Assembly: GCA_031308135.1 (NCBI GenBank)
Contig: JAHLJT010008756.1
Location: 64,510,232 to 64,574,231, forward strand
DNA: 64,000 nt
Direction of reading: 5' to 3'
Origin: Acheta domesticus
Lineage: Eukaryota; Arthropoda; Insecta; Orthoptera; Gryllidae
The notes beneath the pieces are model-generated. The model ran no database searches and was not told the origin of the DNA. It saw only the letters and a list, made by a program, of their open reading frames with translations. Below, in pieces: positions 47,731 through 59,615 of the stretch. The position numbers and the translations under genes were made by a program. How positions within the stretch are numbered: the stretch's first letter is position 1; every line of letters begins with the position of its first letter.

Positions 47731-50700
47731 GACCGTCGCCGCCACCGCGTCGCCCGCCGCCCGGAAGCAGCACGTACGCGCGTATCGACCGGTGTGCGTC
47801 CCGGCGCGCGGGGCGTGGGGCGGGGTCGGGCGGGGCGGGGCGGGGAGCAGCTGGGCGCGAGGGCGTATCGGGCTTTTGGCGCGAGGGCTTCTGCCGGGGC
47901 GCGCGCAGCGGTCGGAGTTAGCACGGCGGCCGCCGCTGAATCCTGCGCTCTGCCGGACGCAATTCGCGACTTTTTGCGTGCGTCGCCTCCTCCCGGCCGG
48001 CACAACGGGCGCCCGCCATGTCTTTTTTTTATATCGATGCTTCACGAACATCGGGGAATGGTTTTGAAGATTATTTCTAGAAATTCTTATCGATCCGAAA
48101 TTTGATTTCGCAAAAATTTTGTTGATTAAAAATAGTGCATTGTGATTAATGTTTCAGTATATTAAAAAATATTGAGATTGAAGGTGGTTCTAAAACATAA
48201 AGCACACACAAGTTGTTTTTAAATCGAGATAAATTAGACGAAATTCTAGCTTTTGGACAGTGATTTGCAATGTTGTATTTCAGAACATTTCGCAAGTATA
48301 CATTTTTTTCAGAAAAATGTATTTTCGTCTAGAAATTCATGGTATCATGAAATTCGTGGTAGTAAAGAACAAAGTTGAAAAGACATATTAATGGAATAAT
48401 TAAACAAGCAAATAGATATTTCAAAATATCGGTTTTGTATTTTCGATAGTTGTCGTTGATGCAACTGCACTGTGAGTAATATGCAATCTTGACATTCAGT
48501 ACATTACATGTTTCGGAAAACATTTTTAAAAAATTGTATTTTGGCGAGTTTTATTTGGTTGCCAAGGAGACAACGAAAGTAAAAAATGAATGATGAATGA
48601 AGGCACGCAACATAGCGAGGAAAGGACGACTACTATCGAAAATCACATGTTACATTTGTGAGAACTGTCATCGCAGGAGAATACGATAGAATCTTCCGTG
48701 ATTGATCACTGCTAATTGGTCTATTATCCCTGTGTGATCAGAGTCAGAGAGCGTATGCAAATGACCTGAAAGCACCATTTCTCCGCAATCTCGTTACAAA
48801 TCATCGAGTTATTGAACGATCATTATATGAAGAACCCATGTACATGATTCTCTATCGTCAACCTGGAGGACAGTTCGACCGTACGGGTACTTTAGAGAAA
48901 ATCACATGTCGCAATCACCAAGTATTCGCGCAAATTGAAGCCTACAGAATTATGCATCTGCTCCGATTAAGAGTCGATTTGTGTCTCAAATATTCAACAT
49001 GTCCTTGTCAAGAGCTGATGACATCCATTTGACAGCAAGTATTGTAAAATTGCAAAACTAAAAGATAGGTTTTCCGAAATTTAAACATTTCTTAAAATGT
49101 AATGAAAATGAATATTCATTTTTATTTATTTTGGGAATATTGATTTAGTACTTGGGAATATAATTTAAGGTAGACCACTAAAGTTTATGTTTCCCAAAAA
49201 AATACCAACAATTCAACGATTTATTTGGCTTGCTTCAGTACTCAAAGGTGTATACTAATAATTACAATTTGAGTGTAATCTATTATGAATATTCAATTCG
49301 ACAAATACCATATAAAAGTGACTGCAAACTTTTAGTTTTCTTTACTAGATGATTCTATCCAAATTCACATTTAAGTTGTGCTATGAACTGTTGGGTGGCA
49401 CAAGATAAGTACTCGTACCATTGGGTTGCGTATGGTCACAATCAAAGTGCAACTGATCACACGAATCATGAGAAGTCTCCCAAAATACTTTTAGTTAGAC
49501 GCTCAGGAAAACCCCCAAATCCAGCGGCGCGAATAAATATTACATAGCTAAACACTGGCATCACATCAGTGTGGGTCAGTATCCGAAAAACACTATATTT
49601 TCATGACATTATCTTTTTTCTTTGTGATTTTCTTTTCCAGACCATTTTTGTGCTCAATGTGCGCCCGCCGAAAGAACCTTGAGGAACCCCACTCTCCGTC
49701 TACCCTCATCTTCCCACCCTGCGTCCGCGAGCCATCATCGGCGGGCGGGCGGCCTTCGGGGTGTCGTCCGACAGGACGAGGGGGGCGTGTCCTGAGGGAG
49801 GCCTGGCGGCGCGTGGCCGGCACGTGCCGACGCCCTCGGCGACGCCCTCCGACGTCGCCTGGCCGCCCCGGCGCCCCGCGTCGCTGCCTCGACGCCCCCA
49901 GCGTCGCCGCCGCCGCCGCAGCCGGATGCGCAATCAATACGAGGGCAGCAATTACGCGCGCGAAGGGCGGAAGGGCGCGAAGGGCGGAAGGGCGCGAGGG
50001 CGGAAGGGTGTCGGGAGGGGGGGCGCGTTGTAGGGGAGAGGGGCGCCTTGCGACATGATACTCTGATGGTTGTTGCGACGAGTCAATTGCGGCGGGGAAG
50101 TGGGAAGAATTAACTAAACTTTAGTTGGAGATGGCTGTTATTTATTAGTTTCCTGACTGAGGGCAGACTTGGAACCCTTCTAAAACGAACGATTTGTAAC
50201 TTAGCGCACCTTGCACGTTGATGGATTTATGGTATGACGATGTCTGTAATACATAGTGAAACGATAAATAAACGCATTAATATAGAAAATGAAGCATTTT
50301 TATCACGAAATGAATAGATCATTTTAACGATGTATGCAAATAACTTGCATAAAAGTTATTTTATTTCGAAGGTGAAACACACAGCTACGAAGAAAATGTG
50401 CTGTCAGCGATCTCACTATCTTTTTGCTCGTTCAAAGAGTGCTCTGTACTCTCATACTGTCTCGTCATCCATATATTTTATATCAACATTCCTTTTTCGA
50501 AATATTAAATATGAACTTTTCTGTAATACACTACTATAATACCCTCTATGGAAAAATCTCAGCAAATCATCGCATTTGAGCGAGCTTGTTCCTACAACCT
50601 GCACCAAATCTAGTAGTTTTTCTTCCTTCTCCACACCGCCTCCCTTCAGGAAACCACCTCTTCCTCGGCGCTTCTCCTCGCCCTCACTCATCTCCCAGCC

Positions 50701-51086
50701 CCAACATCCGACGCCCGCCGCTGTCCGTCACCAGGTTCCCTGACGAACACGCGCCGGCCGCCCCTTCGATCTCCGCGCCCTTAACATCCCTCCCTTTCCC
50801 ACCTTCCCCCGCTCCTCCGACCGTCCCCGCCACCGCAGTTTATTTATTTATTTGGTAAACAAAACAGTAAAAACTGTATATGACGTATAGAAGAAGAGAT
50901 TATCTGCGCACATTTTCTTGTGGCCCAGAATAAAAATAAAAAAAATAAATAAAAACAAACAACAAAAAACCGAGATTAGCAACATTTGAAAAACTCGTTC
51001 CCGAGCTATGGAAAAACAATTTCAACGGTAAATGAACTGCTAATTTGATTTTTATACATTTCTAACAAAATAGTAATAAACATCAG
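47731..51086. other. GC-rich islands and AT-rich DNA, no recognisable gene
   Basis: GC-rich islands at about 47,740..48,020 and 49,660..50,040; the latter contains a short GAAGGGCG repeat at 49,960..50,010. The rest is AT-rich. An A-rich stretch with AAATAAAT at 50,930..50,970 may be a retroelement tail. Confidence 0.5.
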
Positions 51087-51240
51087 TTGTAGTTTGCTTG
51101 TAGTCCTACCACTACAAGCAAACGGAGTGCTCAACAAAACGTGCGCACAGTTCAGCTACATGTGCTACCCTTGCGATATGGCTAGCGCACTGGGGTCCGA
51201 TCACCGCCCAGTCCATGTTGCGGTGGAATAAGTGAGCTCT
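51087..51240 (+). pseudogene. Fragment with SDHRPV motif of the endonuclease/exonuclease/phosphatase superfamily
   Basis: A plus-strand frame ends CDMASALGSDHRPVHVAVE before a stop at about 51,231. SDHRPV is the C-terminal catalytic signature of inositol polyphosphate 5-phosphatases and of LINE apurinic endonucleases. A stop so soon after the motif fits a phosphatase C terminus better than a LINE, where reverse transcriptase should follow. An A-rich AAATAAAT tail begins about 120 bp later, as in a retrocopy or LINE 3' end. The upstream sequence does not extend the domain, so it is a fragment at best. Confidence 0.35.
51092..51123. repeat. Perfect 13-bp inverted repeat with 6-base loop
   Basis: GTTTGCTTGTAGT and ACTACAAGCAAAC are exact complements around CCTACC. 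It stands just upstream of the SDHRPV fragment and may be a transposon end or a cruciform-forming site. Confidence 0.7.
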
Positions 51241-51339
51241 CGCTAGATTTTCTCAGAAGATTTTACGTTTCTCCTTCACTCATTATCTCTTTAATTTACT
51301 CATTTCATTATCACACATTGGCCTCACTGGCCAACTCCT

Positions 51340-51410
51340 GAAACCACAAAAAACTAAATAAATGAATAAATAAATAATAAATAAATAAATAACAATTAGG
51401 GATAAATAAA
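51340..51410 (+). repeat. A-rich AAATAAAT tail
   Basis: Repeated AAATAAAT units follow a unique stretch ending ACTCCTGAAACCAC. This is the usual form of a LINE or retrocopy 3' tail and lies downstream of the SDHRPV fragment. Confidence 0.5.
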
Positions 51411-51797
51411 TCATTACGCCTACCCCTTGACACTGCTTCCCCCACCAATCCACCGCTCCTCACCCCACCACGCAATCTCCACAGCTTCGTTCACTCGTGT
51501 TCATTTTAGGCACCCACATCGCCCCTACCTGCCTCGCAGTCGGCGTCGCCTTCTCCGCCGCAGCGTTCACGACCTTCCTTTCGGGCACGTCGCGCCGTCC
51601 CTCCCGCCCCCGCCGCCCGTCCGCCGCCGCGCCGCTGCGCCGCGCCGTCGCGTGATTCGCCCATCAATTAGCTGCCTGCGAAGCGGCGAGCGCCGCGCCG
51701 GCGCGGCCACCCGCGCGTTCGCACGTCTCGTCCGCGCCGAGCGCGCTGGCAGGGGAGCGGGCTCACACCCAAAAGGTGACACGTTGAATGAGGCACA

Positions 51798-52225
51798 ATG
51801 CGGATAGTGGCGTAGTGATGAGGTGGATGGTGGAGGGAAGAGGTGACTGGATGCGGTGAGTAGGATTGAAGGCGAGTGGACTGAGTGGCTGACATCGAAA
51901 AGGTGGTGATGTGGGATGAGGTGGTGTAAGACGTGGTGATGTTTGACGGAGGTGGGAAGAGCAACGGATGCGGCGAGTTTGACTGAAGGTAAGAGGAATG
52001 AGCGGCTGACATAAAAATGTGGTGATGTTGGCGAGACGGTTACGATGTGTTGATGTGGATTGAGGTGAAAAAAATGCAACGGATAAGACGAGTAGGACTG
52101 AAGGTGAGCAATGTGTGAGCGGCTAACATCGAAAAGGTGGTGATGTTGGATGAGGTAGTGTAAGACGTGGTGATGTTGATGGAGGTGGAAGAGGTAACGG
52201 ATGAGGCGAGTAGGATTAAATATGT
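51798..52225. repeat. About 117-bp tandem repeat, about 3.5 diverged copies
   Basis: The marker TAGGATTGAAGG or close variants recurs at 51861, 51978, 52093 and 52211, with GTGGTGATG and GCGGCTGACAT in register. The long minus-strand frame crossing this region is repetitive. Confidence 0.75.
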
Positions 52226-53216
52226 GGAGGATGGTGGTGATGGTACTAGTTGCGGCAGTCTGAACAACATGGTAAATGATAAATATAGTGGCCGTAGAGC
52301 AGAAAGGTGATGATAAATCATTTGTAAACTCGATGATGAGAGAAAAAAGGGGCAACAACGGTGGTAGAATGTGATAGAGGAAATTATAATGAACGTACTA
52401 TAAAGCGAATATCAAATTAGATTACATATTCCTCGTTTACAACGTCTGGATTTTGTGTCTAAATTTCAACAATACTTTTCGTTCCAGATGGTACAGACTT
52501 TCGAATAATGAACCAAAAGTATTAGCTCGCAAAATGCATTCAATGCAGTTCGACTGTTGTGAATTCGGGCCCGTGATATATACCTATACATTTTAAGTTC
52601 TACAAATCACATTCATTCCGGAAAAAAATGATGCACATAAATTAATTTTAAAAAATATCCCCGAATAAATACCCCCCAATTTGCTAATAAATAATAAGAA
52701 AAATAATACCATACAACATCATCCTATAATACCCTCCCTTTCTAAAAGACACACCCCTCCATATAAATGTTTATGCACTTCAACCACTAATTGCCTTCAT
52801 CTCTATACGTAAATATTTAATCACACACGTACCATTCAAGACCTTCAAAATATACACAAAATTTGCAAATGAAAGATTTTGACGTTCATTATTCCATACA
52901 CCAACAGCGCACCTAACACCTCGGACAAAGGCGGCGACCGCCTACAGCGGCAGCTCCGCCACGGGAGAGCTCCGCGCGCCAGCAAACGGTGCTGCGCGGC
53001 GGCGCGGGGGTGGCGGCGGCGGCGGCGGCGAGGGCGGAGACGGCGCGGGGGCGGGGCCGGGGGCGGGAGGCTCGGAGCACGCGCGTTCCTTGCCACGCCG
53101 CCATAGTTGCGTCGGCGAGCGGAAGAGGGCGTGCCCTGGCGAAGCGTCCCGACCCGCGCCGCCCCCGGCCCCGCCGCCACCGCCGCCTGCATCGATCGCC
53201 CGAGAGAACGCCCGGC

Positions 53217-53220
<4 letters not shown>
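52226..53220. other. AT-rich DNA passing into a CpG-dense island
   Basis: 52,230..52,900 is AT-rich without features. 52,920..53,340 is very GC-rich with GGC and GCC triplets; no frame is supported. Confidence 0.5.

Positions 53221-53269
<49 letters not shown>
53221..53269. repeat. (GCC)16 microsatellite in a GC-rich island
   Basis: An uninterrupted GCC triplet run inside the GC-rich stretch 52,920..53,340. The surrounding Ala, Arg and Pro frames reflect composition. Confidence 0.95.
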
Positions 53270-53270
<1 letters not shown>

Positions 53271-53290
53271 ACACCCCCGACCGCGCCTGG

Positions 53291-53869
53291 GTCCTCCGCT
53301 TAAAGCCGCCCGCCCTCCTCCGGTGAGTCAACGACGCCCGAAACGAGAGCCTTAAGGTAGGCATACACGGACGACCGACCCTGGAAGAACCTTTCTCATG
53401 GCGGTGGAAGAACCATCTTGTGAACCATTGGTGGTGGAAAAACCGGGTAGCATCCGCAACTGATTTACCACCGGCCGAAGTAGGCTCATCGAGTCTCGCA
53501 ACGCTCGTCGACTGTCGGTAGTCGATATGAGACTACCAATAAGGTACAGTAATCCCTCGACATCTTCGAATTTCCTATTCGCTAGTTTTGAACATCGTGA
53601 TTAGACAAATGCTACCGGGTTTAACATTCGCAAATTTTAACAATGGCAAGTACAACATTTAGTCGTCCTATATTTTTCTTCAAAGCGAGCAGATCTGTTT
53701 CTGGAACAGTGTTATCTGAGTACCCAACTCGACACACTCCGAAGATCCAAGCATCACATTATGCAGAAATGTCAAGTTGGAATTTCAATTCATAATAATA
53801 CAATACCACAATAACAAAATTTTTGAAGTCATTTAATTCAGTTACGTGAAAATGGATACAAGGGCTAGG
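53291..53869 (+). repeat. 579-bp tandem unit, copy 1, containing a pogo-like terminus
   Basis: The unit starts GTCCTCCGCTTAAAGCC and recurs from 53870. At 53545 it contains TACAGTAATCCCTCGACATC followed by spaced TTCG motifs, the form of pogo/Tigger terminal repeats with a TA target. The unit is several percent or more diverged from copy 2, so the duplication is old. Confidence 0.7.
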
Positions 53870-54610
53870 TCCTCCGCTTAAAGCCGTTCGCCCTCCGGTG
53901 AGTCAACGCCGTCCGAATTGAGAGCCTTATAGTAGCTAGGTACTTGGCTGTCCGGGAGACATCGCATACCAGGCACACGTGCCAACGTTTCGGCTGCCAT
54001 TCTGAGACCTCCCTCGGGGCGAAATCCGAGAATGGCGGCCGAAACGTTAGCTACCTAGGACGTAGCGTCTCCTAGACAGCCAAGTAGCTGCTACTCCGGC
54101 CGCGGAAGCCTACGCTGTCATTTAGACTTAAGGTAAGCATACACAAGTGAGCGACGCTTGATACTGCCTCAAGCTGGTTGTAAATGCGACTTGACTTGTA
54201 AACAAAAAGGCGGATAGCATCGACAATAGATTTACCATCGACACAGGTAAGCTCGTCGAGTCTCTTCGATCGACGAGCGACTACCAAGAAGGTACAGCAA
54301 CGCCTCAATTTCCGCGAGTTCCCTATTTATGAGTTTCGAACATTCGTTATTAGAAAAATGCTACCGGTTTTAGCTTTCGCGACTTTGACATTCGCGAGTG
54401 AGTTATTTTATCTTCCAATATTTTTCTTGAGAGCGAGCAGATGTGTTTCTTCAACAGCGTTAGTCTGGGTACCCAACTCGACGGACTCCGGAGCTCCAAG
54501 CATGACGTTCTGCAGAAATGTCAAGTTGAAATTTAAATTGAGAATAATACAATAACACAATTGTCGAGAAATTCAATTCATTTGAGTGAAATTGGAGACT
54601 AGGGCTTTGA
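53870..54610 (+). repeat. 579-bp tandem unit, copy 2, enlarged by a nested insertion
   Basis: It repeats the previous unit in order: CCTCCGCTTAAAGCCG, TAAGCATACAC, the pogo-like end at 54293, GAGCGAGCAGATGTGTTTCT, and TGCAGAAATGTCAAGTTG. Its extra length comes from the foldback element at about 53,935..54,110. The AT-rich DNA just after it (54,600..55,060) has fragmentary open frames that might be transposon debris, but I cannot identify them. Confidence 0.65.
53935..54110. mobile_element. GC-rich foldback element nested in a tandem repeat unit
   Basis: There are two sets of nested arms: an outer pair (AGGTACTTGGCTGTCCGGGA against CTAGACAGCCAAGTAGC) and an inner pair (AACGTTTCGGCTGCCATTCT against AGAATGGCGGCCGAAACGTT). 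It interrupts a CTTA-containing site that is continuous in copy 1 of the host unit, so CTTA or TTA may be its target duplication. Confidence 0.65.
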
Positions 54611-55212
54611 CGACATAGACAAGACATTAAGTATCTTTGCTGCTGTTATGATAATCACCTCATTAAAGAGGAACTTCCTCGAAAGTGGTAATCAAGCAAC
54701 GGAAGAAACTGCTTTCTTGAATACCTTTAAAGTCAAAACTCTTACTTAGTCATATTCTAAAAATTCAATAAGCGTCGATGGAAAGGGCATTTGAATGCGA
54801 TCCGAAAATGTAAAGTACTTCTAAATTTAAGAAAGAAAAAGAATCAGCAAATCTTCTACTTTTGGAAATGTTGAAGACAATGAGGAAGTCGATGAAACTA
54901 ATGAAAATAATCATGTCCAATCACTTTCAACTTCGAAATAACATACAAATATTATGTTTTACTTCTTCTGTTCGGAATGTTAATAGTATAAATATCTCTC
55001 GATCTTTTGTGCGAACTATCAAGAATGTAGCAACAACAATATGGATATAATCAGCACGAAAAAAGCTTGACGCAGGAAGCCTCGCTGACCGAGAAGGGAC
55101 CACTTAATAGGCGTCTCAGCACTAGAATTGTATTGGAACTGCCATTAAGAAGGATGTGTCCCAACACACTATAAACACTAGGAATTTATAGTTCGTATAT
55201 ACGTTTAGTAAA

Positions 55213-55303
55213 GCACTACGAAAGTATGGAGTAAGTATTACGAAAACATGGAGTAAGTACTACGAAAATGCGCAGTAAGTACTACGAAAGTACGAAATAG
55301 TAC
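55213..55303. repeat. 22-bp tandem repeat, four copies
   Basis: Units of the form ACTACGAAAGTATGGAGTAA follow one another with a few substitutions each. Confidence 0.8.
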
Positions 55304-55734
55304 AAATTTCATCACGTGTGGTGGCCACTGTCCGTCCAAATCGTCGCTATTCAATTCGCACGTGGCCACGTGACGCGAGCCCTTGCCAGCCCGAGTGCCC
55401 TGTGGCCATTACCCCGGCGGCGAGCCACTTCCTGTCCGGCGGGCGGGGCGGGCGTTTCGGAGGGGGCAGGGCGACGTGATACCGTTCCCAGGCCCTTTGC
55501 ACTCGGAACCGGATTCGGAGCGTTCGCGCCGACGGTTGATGGAGCGTGGGGGCGGAAGACTTTTACCTCAACCCGAGCGGAACCCGACCGCCGCGCCGCC
55601 ACCCGGCCGCCCACCCACACGCTCGCTCGCCGGGCGCTGGGGAATGTTTCTTGTTGTTGGCAATATGAAATACAAGCTGGCGATTTGTATTCATTTTTGA
55701 GATCCTTGCTCAACCTTTTTTAGGCTCTTCCTGA

Positions 55735-55915
55735 CGTCAATATTTTTGATGGATAATGATGGTGATGTGGTCTGTATGATGGAGCAATAGAGGAAGACCG
55801 AGAAAACATGCCGCTTATCCGCTATGTTTACCACAAATTGTGCATTGATCGACTGGGATTTGAATCCCGATAACAATGGGGCAAGGTCTGGGTGCCACAT
55901 CACAAACTGCCTAGC
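55735..55915 (-). mobile_element. Probable SINE
   Basis: The minus strand has a box-B-like GATTCAAATCCC and, downstream, GTTTTCTCGGTCTTCCTC followed by ATCACCATCATTATCC. This matches the general pattern of insect SINE bodies and their ATC-rich tails. Box A is poor, so the call is tentative. Confidence 0.4.
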
Positions 55916-56869
55916 ACAAGGTTGCAGGTATTTTTTCTCTTGAGCTATTTATTAATTTATTTTTGCCACTTTTGGTCCGTTTTACAAGTGATCCTCATTG
56001 AAGCGCAAATTCTATGATTTCAGACTACATTTGTCAATATTCGGTACAGTGAGTAGGTTCTGTTAATCTCCATTATCACAATTATTATTGTTATCCGTAG
56101 AGGGGATTTACGGAAGATTAAAGAAAATGTATATAAGGTGAATGAAGAACTCAATATTTCTTGGAAACGGAATATATTTTGAGAGATGTTGAGATAGTGA
56201 TGTATTCCGTAAATTTAAAAAACATGTTCCTCCAAAACTTCGTGTTTTTTGTTATGTATAATTATAATTATCAAAGCTAGACTCAGCATCTTTCTAATTC
56301 AGGCGTTTACCATTGAGATAAACAATACTGATTTCATAAACTTTCTCTCTAGTTAATGAATGTCTATGTACTTTCTGTTCAACTCCTACAAAACAATCAC
56401 ACGCTACATACCCGACCCAGCTTCCAATACACACGAACTCATTGGCACAACGAAGTCCATGCACCTACATACAATGACTACCGCATGACTCACACCGGTT
56501 GCAGAAAAAAGAAGAAAAAACAACAGTTTCCTCATTCGGCCGCTATCGTCACAACAAAGCAGGCCAGTTCGACGTCGAGCGAAAAGCGACGCGGCAAATA
56601 GTGGCAGCGCGTCGCTAATTGCTGTAACCGGACAGCTACTGGTGGTGGCGGCGGCGGCGGCGGCAGCGGCAACGGGGGCTTTCGTGCGGATAATGCTTGG
56701 AAATACCACGCCGCATGCAAATACGCGAACAAAAGCCGCTAACTAAACGTTCTCGTTGGCATAATGCCTCGTTTCCGAGCTTCACAATGAAACGCGACGC
56801 CAGGCGACGCGCGGATGCGCCGCGGGGGGAAGGCGGAGCGCGAGGGTGAGAGAAACGTGGCGGAGTGGG

Positions 56870-57210
56870 GAGGTTGGCTATGGTTGTAGTGATGGTGGGA
56901 GTGGTGGTGGGGGATGCTGGCTGTGATTCTGTAGATAGTGATGGTTGTAGTGGTGGTGGTGGTGGCTGTGATCCTGTTGATGGTGAGAGTAGTGGGGACG
57001 GTGTTGCTGACTGTGATTTTGTGGATGGTGGTAGCAGTGGTGGTTGGTAGTGGCGTTGACTGTGAAATGCTGATGGAGGTGGGTGATGATGGTGGTGGTC
57101 GGGGGTGGTGATGCTGGCTCTGATTCTGTAGATGGTGATAGTAGTGGTGGCAATGGCACTGGCTGTGAACTTGCTGATTGTGATATTAGTGTTGGTGGTG
57201 GTACTACCTA
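56870..57210. repeat. Diverged GTGGTGATGG-rich tandem repeats
   Basis: Loose units of about 60 bp built on GATGCTGGCTGTGATTCTGT and GGTGGTAGTGGTGG follow each other. No protein is supported. Confidence 0.6.
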
Positions 57211-58204
57211 CGATCGGATAGATATATTTTTAGTCGCGCTGATGCTAAGAGTGGTGGGGATGATGCTGGTTGTGAATATGTTTATGGAACATTGGTGGAG
57301 GCGATTATGTTGATGACGATAGCAGATATACATTAGCTGTAGGTAGAGATATAAGCTTGTGAATTCAGTTTTGTTTATTTGAATGAAAAAAAAAATGAAT
57401 TAGAAAGTTATAGAATCTATACTTGATCATTATAATTACACATACATAAAAAAACGCGAAGTTTTGGAAGAACAGATATTTTAACTTTCACATGATACAT
57501 TTCACTGCATTACCACAGGTTTCAATACCTCTTAAAATAGATTACATGTCTAAGAAAAATTATGCTTGTTAATAGCCATTATGTAAATACATAATCTTGT
57601 ATCTTTAAAATGTACGTAAACCGCCTCTACGTAAAACAATCAGGGCAATTATGCTGGTAATGATCGCGCTGAAGAAAGTAGTGGTGGCGATGGTGCTGGT
57701 CGGGATTATGTTGATGGTGACATTGGAGTTCGCAGTGGTATACTCAGTAAAAGTTGTGGCCATGGGTATAACAATTCTGGTAGTAGAAAAAAAAACACGC
57801 GTAGAGATAGTAATAGTAAAAAGGGAAGTTGTATTTCTGTAGGCTAGATATTCCAAGGAAATAATTGATTTTCAGTGTCTCCAGGTGAAAAATTTCTCTT
57901 TAGGATGAGTTCGAAGAAGTAAACATTAATCCTTATTAGAAGGTTGTAGGAAGATTAATCACCTGCAAATCTTAAAATAGGAGGTTACATCAAAAATAAG
58001 ATAATTTCGATTCTTCACACTCAATGGATCAAACGCCTGTTGACCAAGACCTCGCGATTCTAATCATAATTCTGTACTGAACACAGCACTAATCAAGCAT
58101 CATAACAACTATCCCGTGACGCCAGGTGCAGAGCCGATGGGGAGCGCAGAGATGGCCAGAATAGCAGGGTTTTCGCGAGCAACGTGATGACGGTGAGAGG
58201 GTAG

Positions 58205-58720
58205 CACAGGCGGCTAGGGCAGTATCGAGGGCAGAAGCGAGGGCGGAGGCGTTGGCGGAGGTGAGAAGGGAGGAGAGGGTGGAGGCGAGGGCGGCGGCGA
58301 GGAAGCGGCGAGGGCGGTGGTGAGGGCGGTGGCGAGGGCGGTGGCGAGGGCGGTGGCAAGGGCGGTGGCGAGGGCGGTGGCGAGGGCGGATGACGAGGGC
58401 GGAGGCGAGGGCGGTGGCGAGGGCGGTGGCGAGGGCGGTGGCGAGGGCGGTGACGAGGGCGGAGGCGAGGGTGGTGGCGAGGGCGGTGGCGAGGGCGGTG
58501 GCGAGGGCTTTGGCGAGGGCGGTGGCGAAGGCGGAGGCGAGGGCGAGGGCGCTGGCGAGGGCGGTGGCGAGGGCGGAGGCTAGGACAACGGCGAGGGCAA
58601 CGGCGAGGGCGGCGACGAGGGCGGTGGCGAGGGCGTCGGCAAGGGTAGCGACGACGACGCAGGCGAGGGCTGAGGCAACGGCGTAGGCAAGGGCGGCGGC
58701 GAGAACGTGATCCTGGAGAG
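58205..58720. repeat. 12-bp GC-rich minisatellite (GAGGGCGGTGGC)
   Basis: More than 25 consecutive units of GAGGGCGGTGGC and variants run through here. The G-rich strand has regularly spaced GGG and GG runs. Long Ala, Arg or Pro frames on both strands are produced by the repeat, whose 12-bp length keeps frames open. Confidence 0.9.
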
Positions 58721-59562
58721 CGAAGCTGGCAAGGACGGAGCGACGAGAACAGACTGTGGCGAGGACGCGAGGACAGCCAGGGCGGCGCGAACAACGTTTC
58801 CCCGGCCGGCCGGCCGCGGTGAGGGTGTCGCCGTGGGCGTCACACGCGTGTCCCACGCACACACGCACGCACACATGCACGTGGCGTGCCGACCCCGCGC
58901 CGACGGGTGCTCTGGTCCGCCCGCTCGCCCGCTCGCTAGCGTTGCCGCCCGCCGCCCGTCCAGCTGTGGTCGCTAACCGGTACTTAACAAGCGGCACCGC
59001 GCGGCCGCCTGTTGTATTTAAAGTGGTGTTTAGGCGGAGGTGTGCATGTCCGCCCGGTTGCAGCGCCCGCAGCAGGTGCTGGCGCCCGCGGGCGCGTCCG
59101 CCGCCGATGCCGCGGCCACAGGGTTGCCACTCGCGGGGGATTTCGGCTTTGCCAGTACGACGGTGAACCCTCTGAGGTGGTGTGATGAATGACGATATTA
59201 ACCAACCTGCGAACCGACTGTTATTATTGGGAGATTCGTGATCGTAGATAACGCTTCAAGAATATTTTGGGTCGTAATGAGGTAACTATTTGACAAATCT
59301 TAGTACTAATGTTTGTGTAATATAGTATGTAAACAAATTTCTGTCGCTCATTATACAAATATTCGTTAACAAGTTAAACTCATATTCATAATAGCTTACA
59401 TCTCACAACTTGCATTAGTAAAATTTGGCATACTTCATTAAATTTTATCAATAACTGATTACTATGGTATCATTACAAATATTTTTACAATATCTACTTA
59501 TTTAGTTAATTTGTTAATATTTTTTAGTTAGGCTCTTACAGGCCCAACGAAGAATGAGATAT

Positions 59563-59615
59563 AAAGTTCACAGTACATTTCGGTTGTTTAGAAAGTTCAC
59601 AGTACATTTCGGTTG
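59563..59615. repeat. 24-bp direct repeat
   Basis: AAAGTTCACAGTACATTTCG plus GTTG occurs twice, 29 bp apart and identical. Confidence 0.85.

Larger units (their letters stand above)
54611..56869. other. AT-rich DNA with two GC-rich patches
   Basis: GC-rich patches at 55,360..55,640 and 56,560..56,870. Apart from the 22-bp repeat and the SINE listed separately, nothing is recognised. Confidence 0.5.

Noticed and set aside
47158..48105. 315-codon plus-strand frame
   Set aside because: It is created by a 43-bp tandem repeat and GC-rich flanks; three frames are open at once.
51567..52358. 263-codon minus-strand frame
   Set aside because: It crosses the 117-bp tandem repeat and a GC-rich island, with no recognisable domain.
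53990..54055. Possible hammerhead ribozyme, suggested by GAAACGTT in a hairpin
   Set aside because: No CTGATGA core partner is present in register; a plain inverted repeat explains it.
58089..58997. 302-codon minus-strand Ala-rich frame
   Set aside because: It comes from the 12-bp GAGGGCGGTGGC minisatellite; both strands are open.
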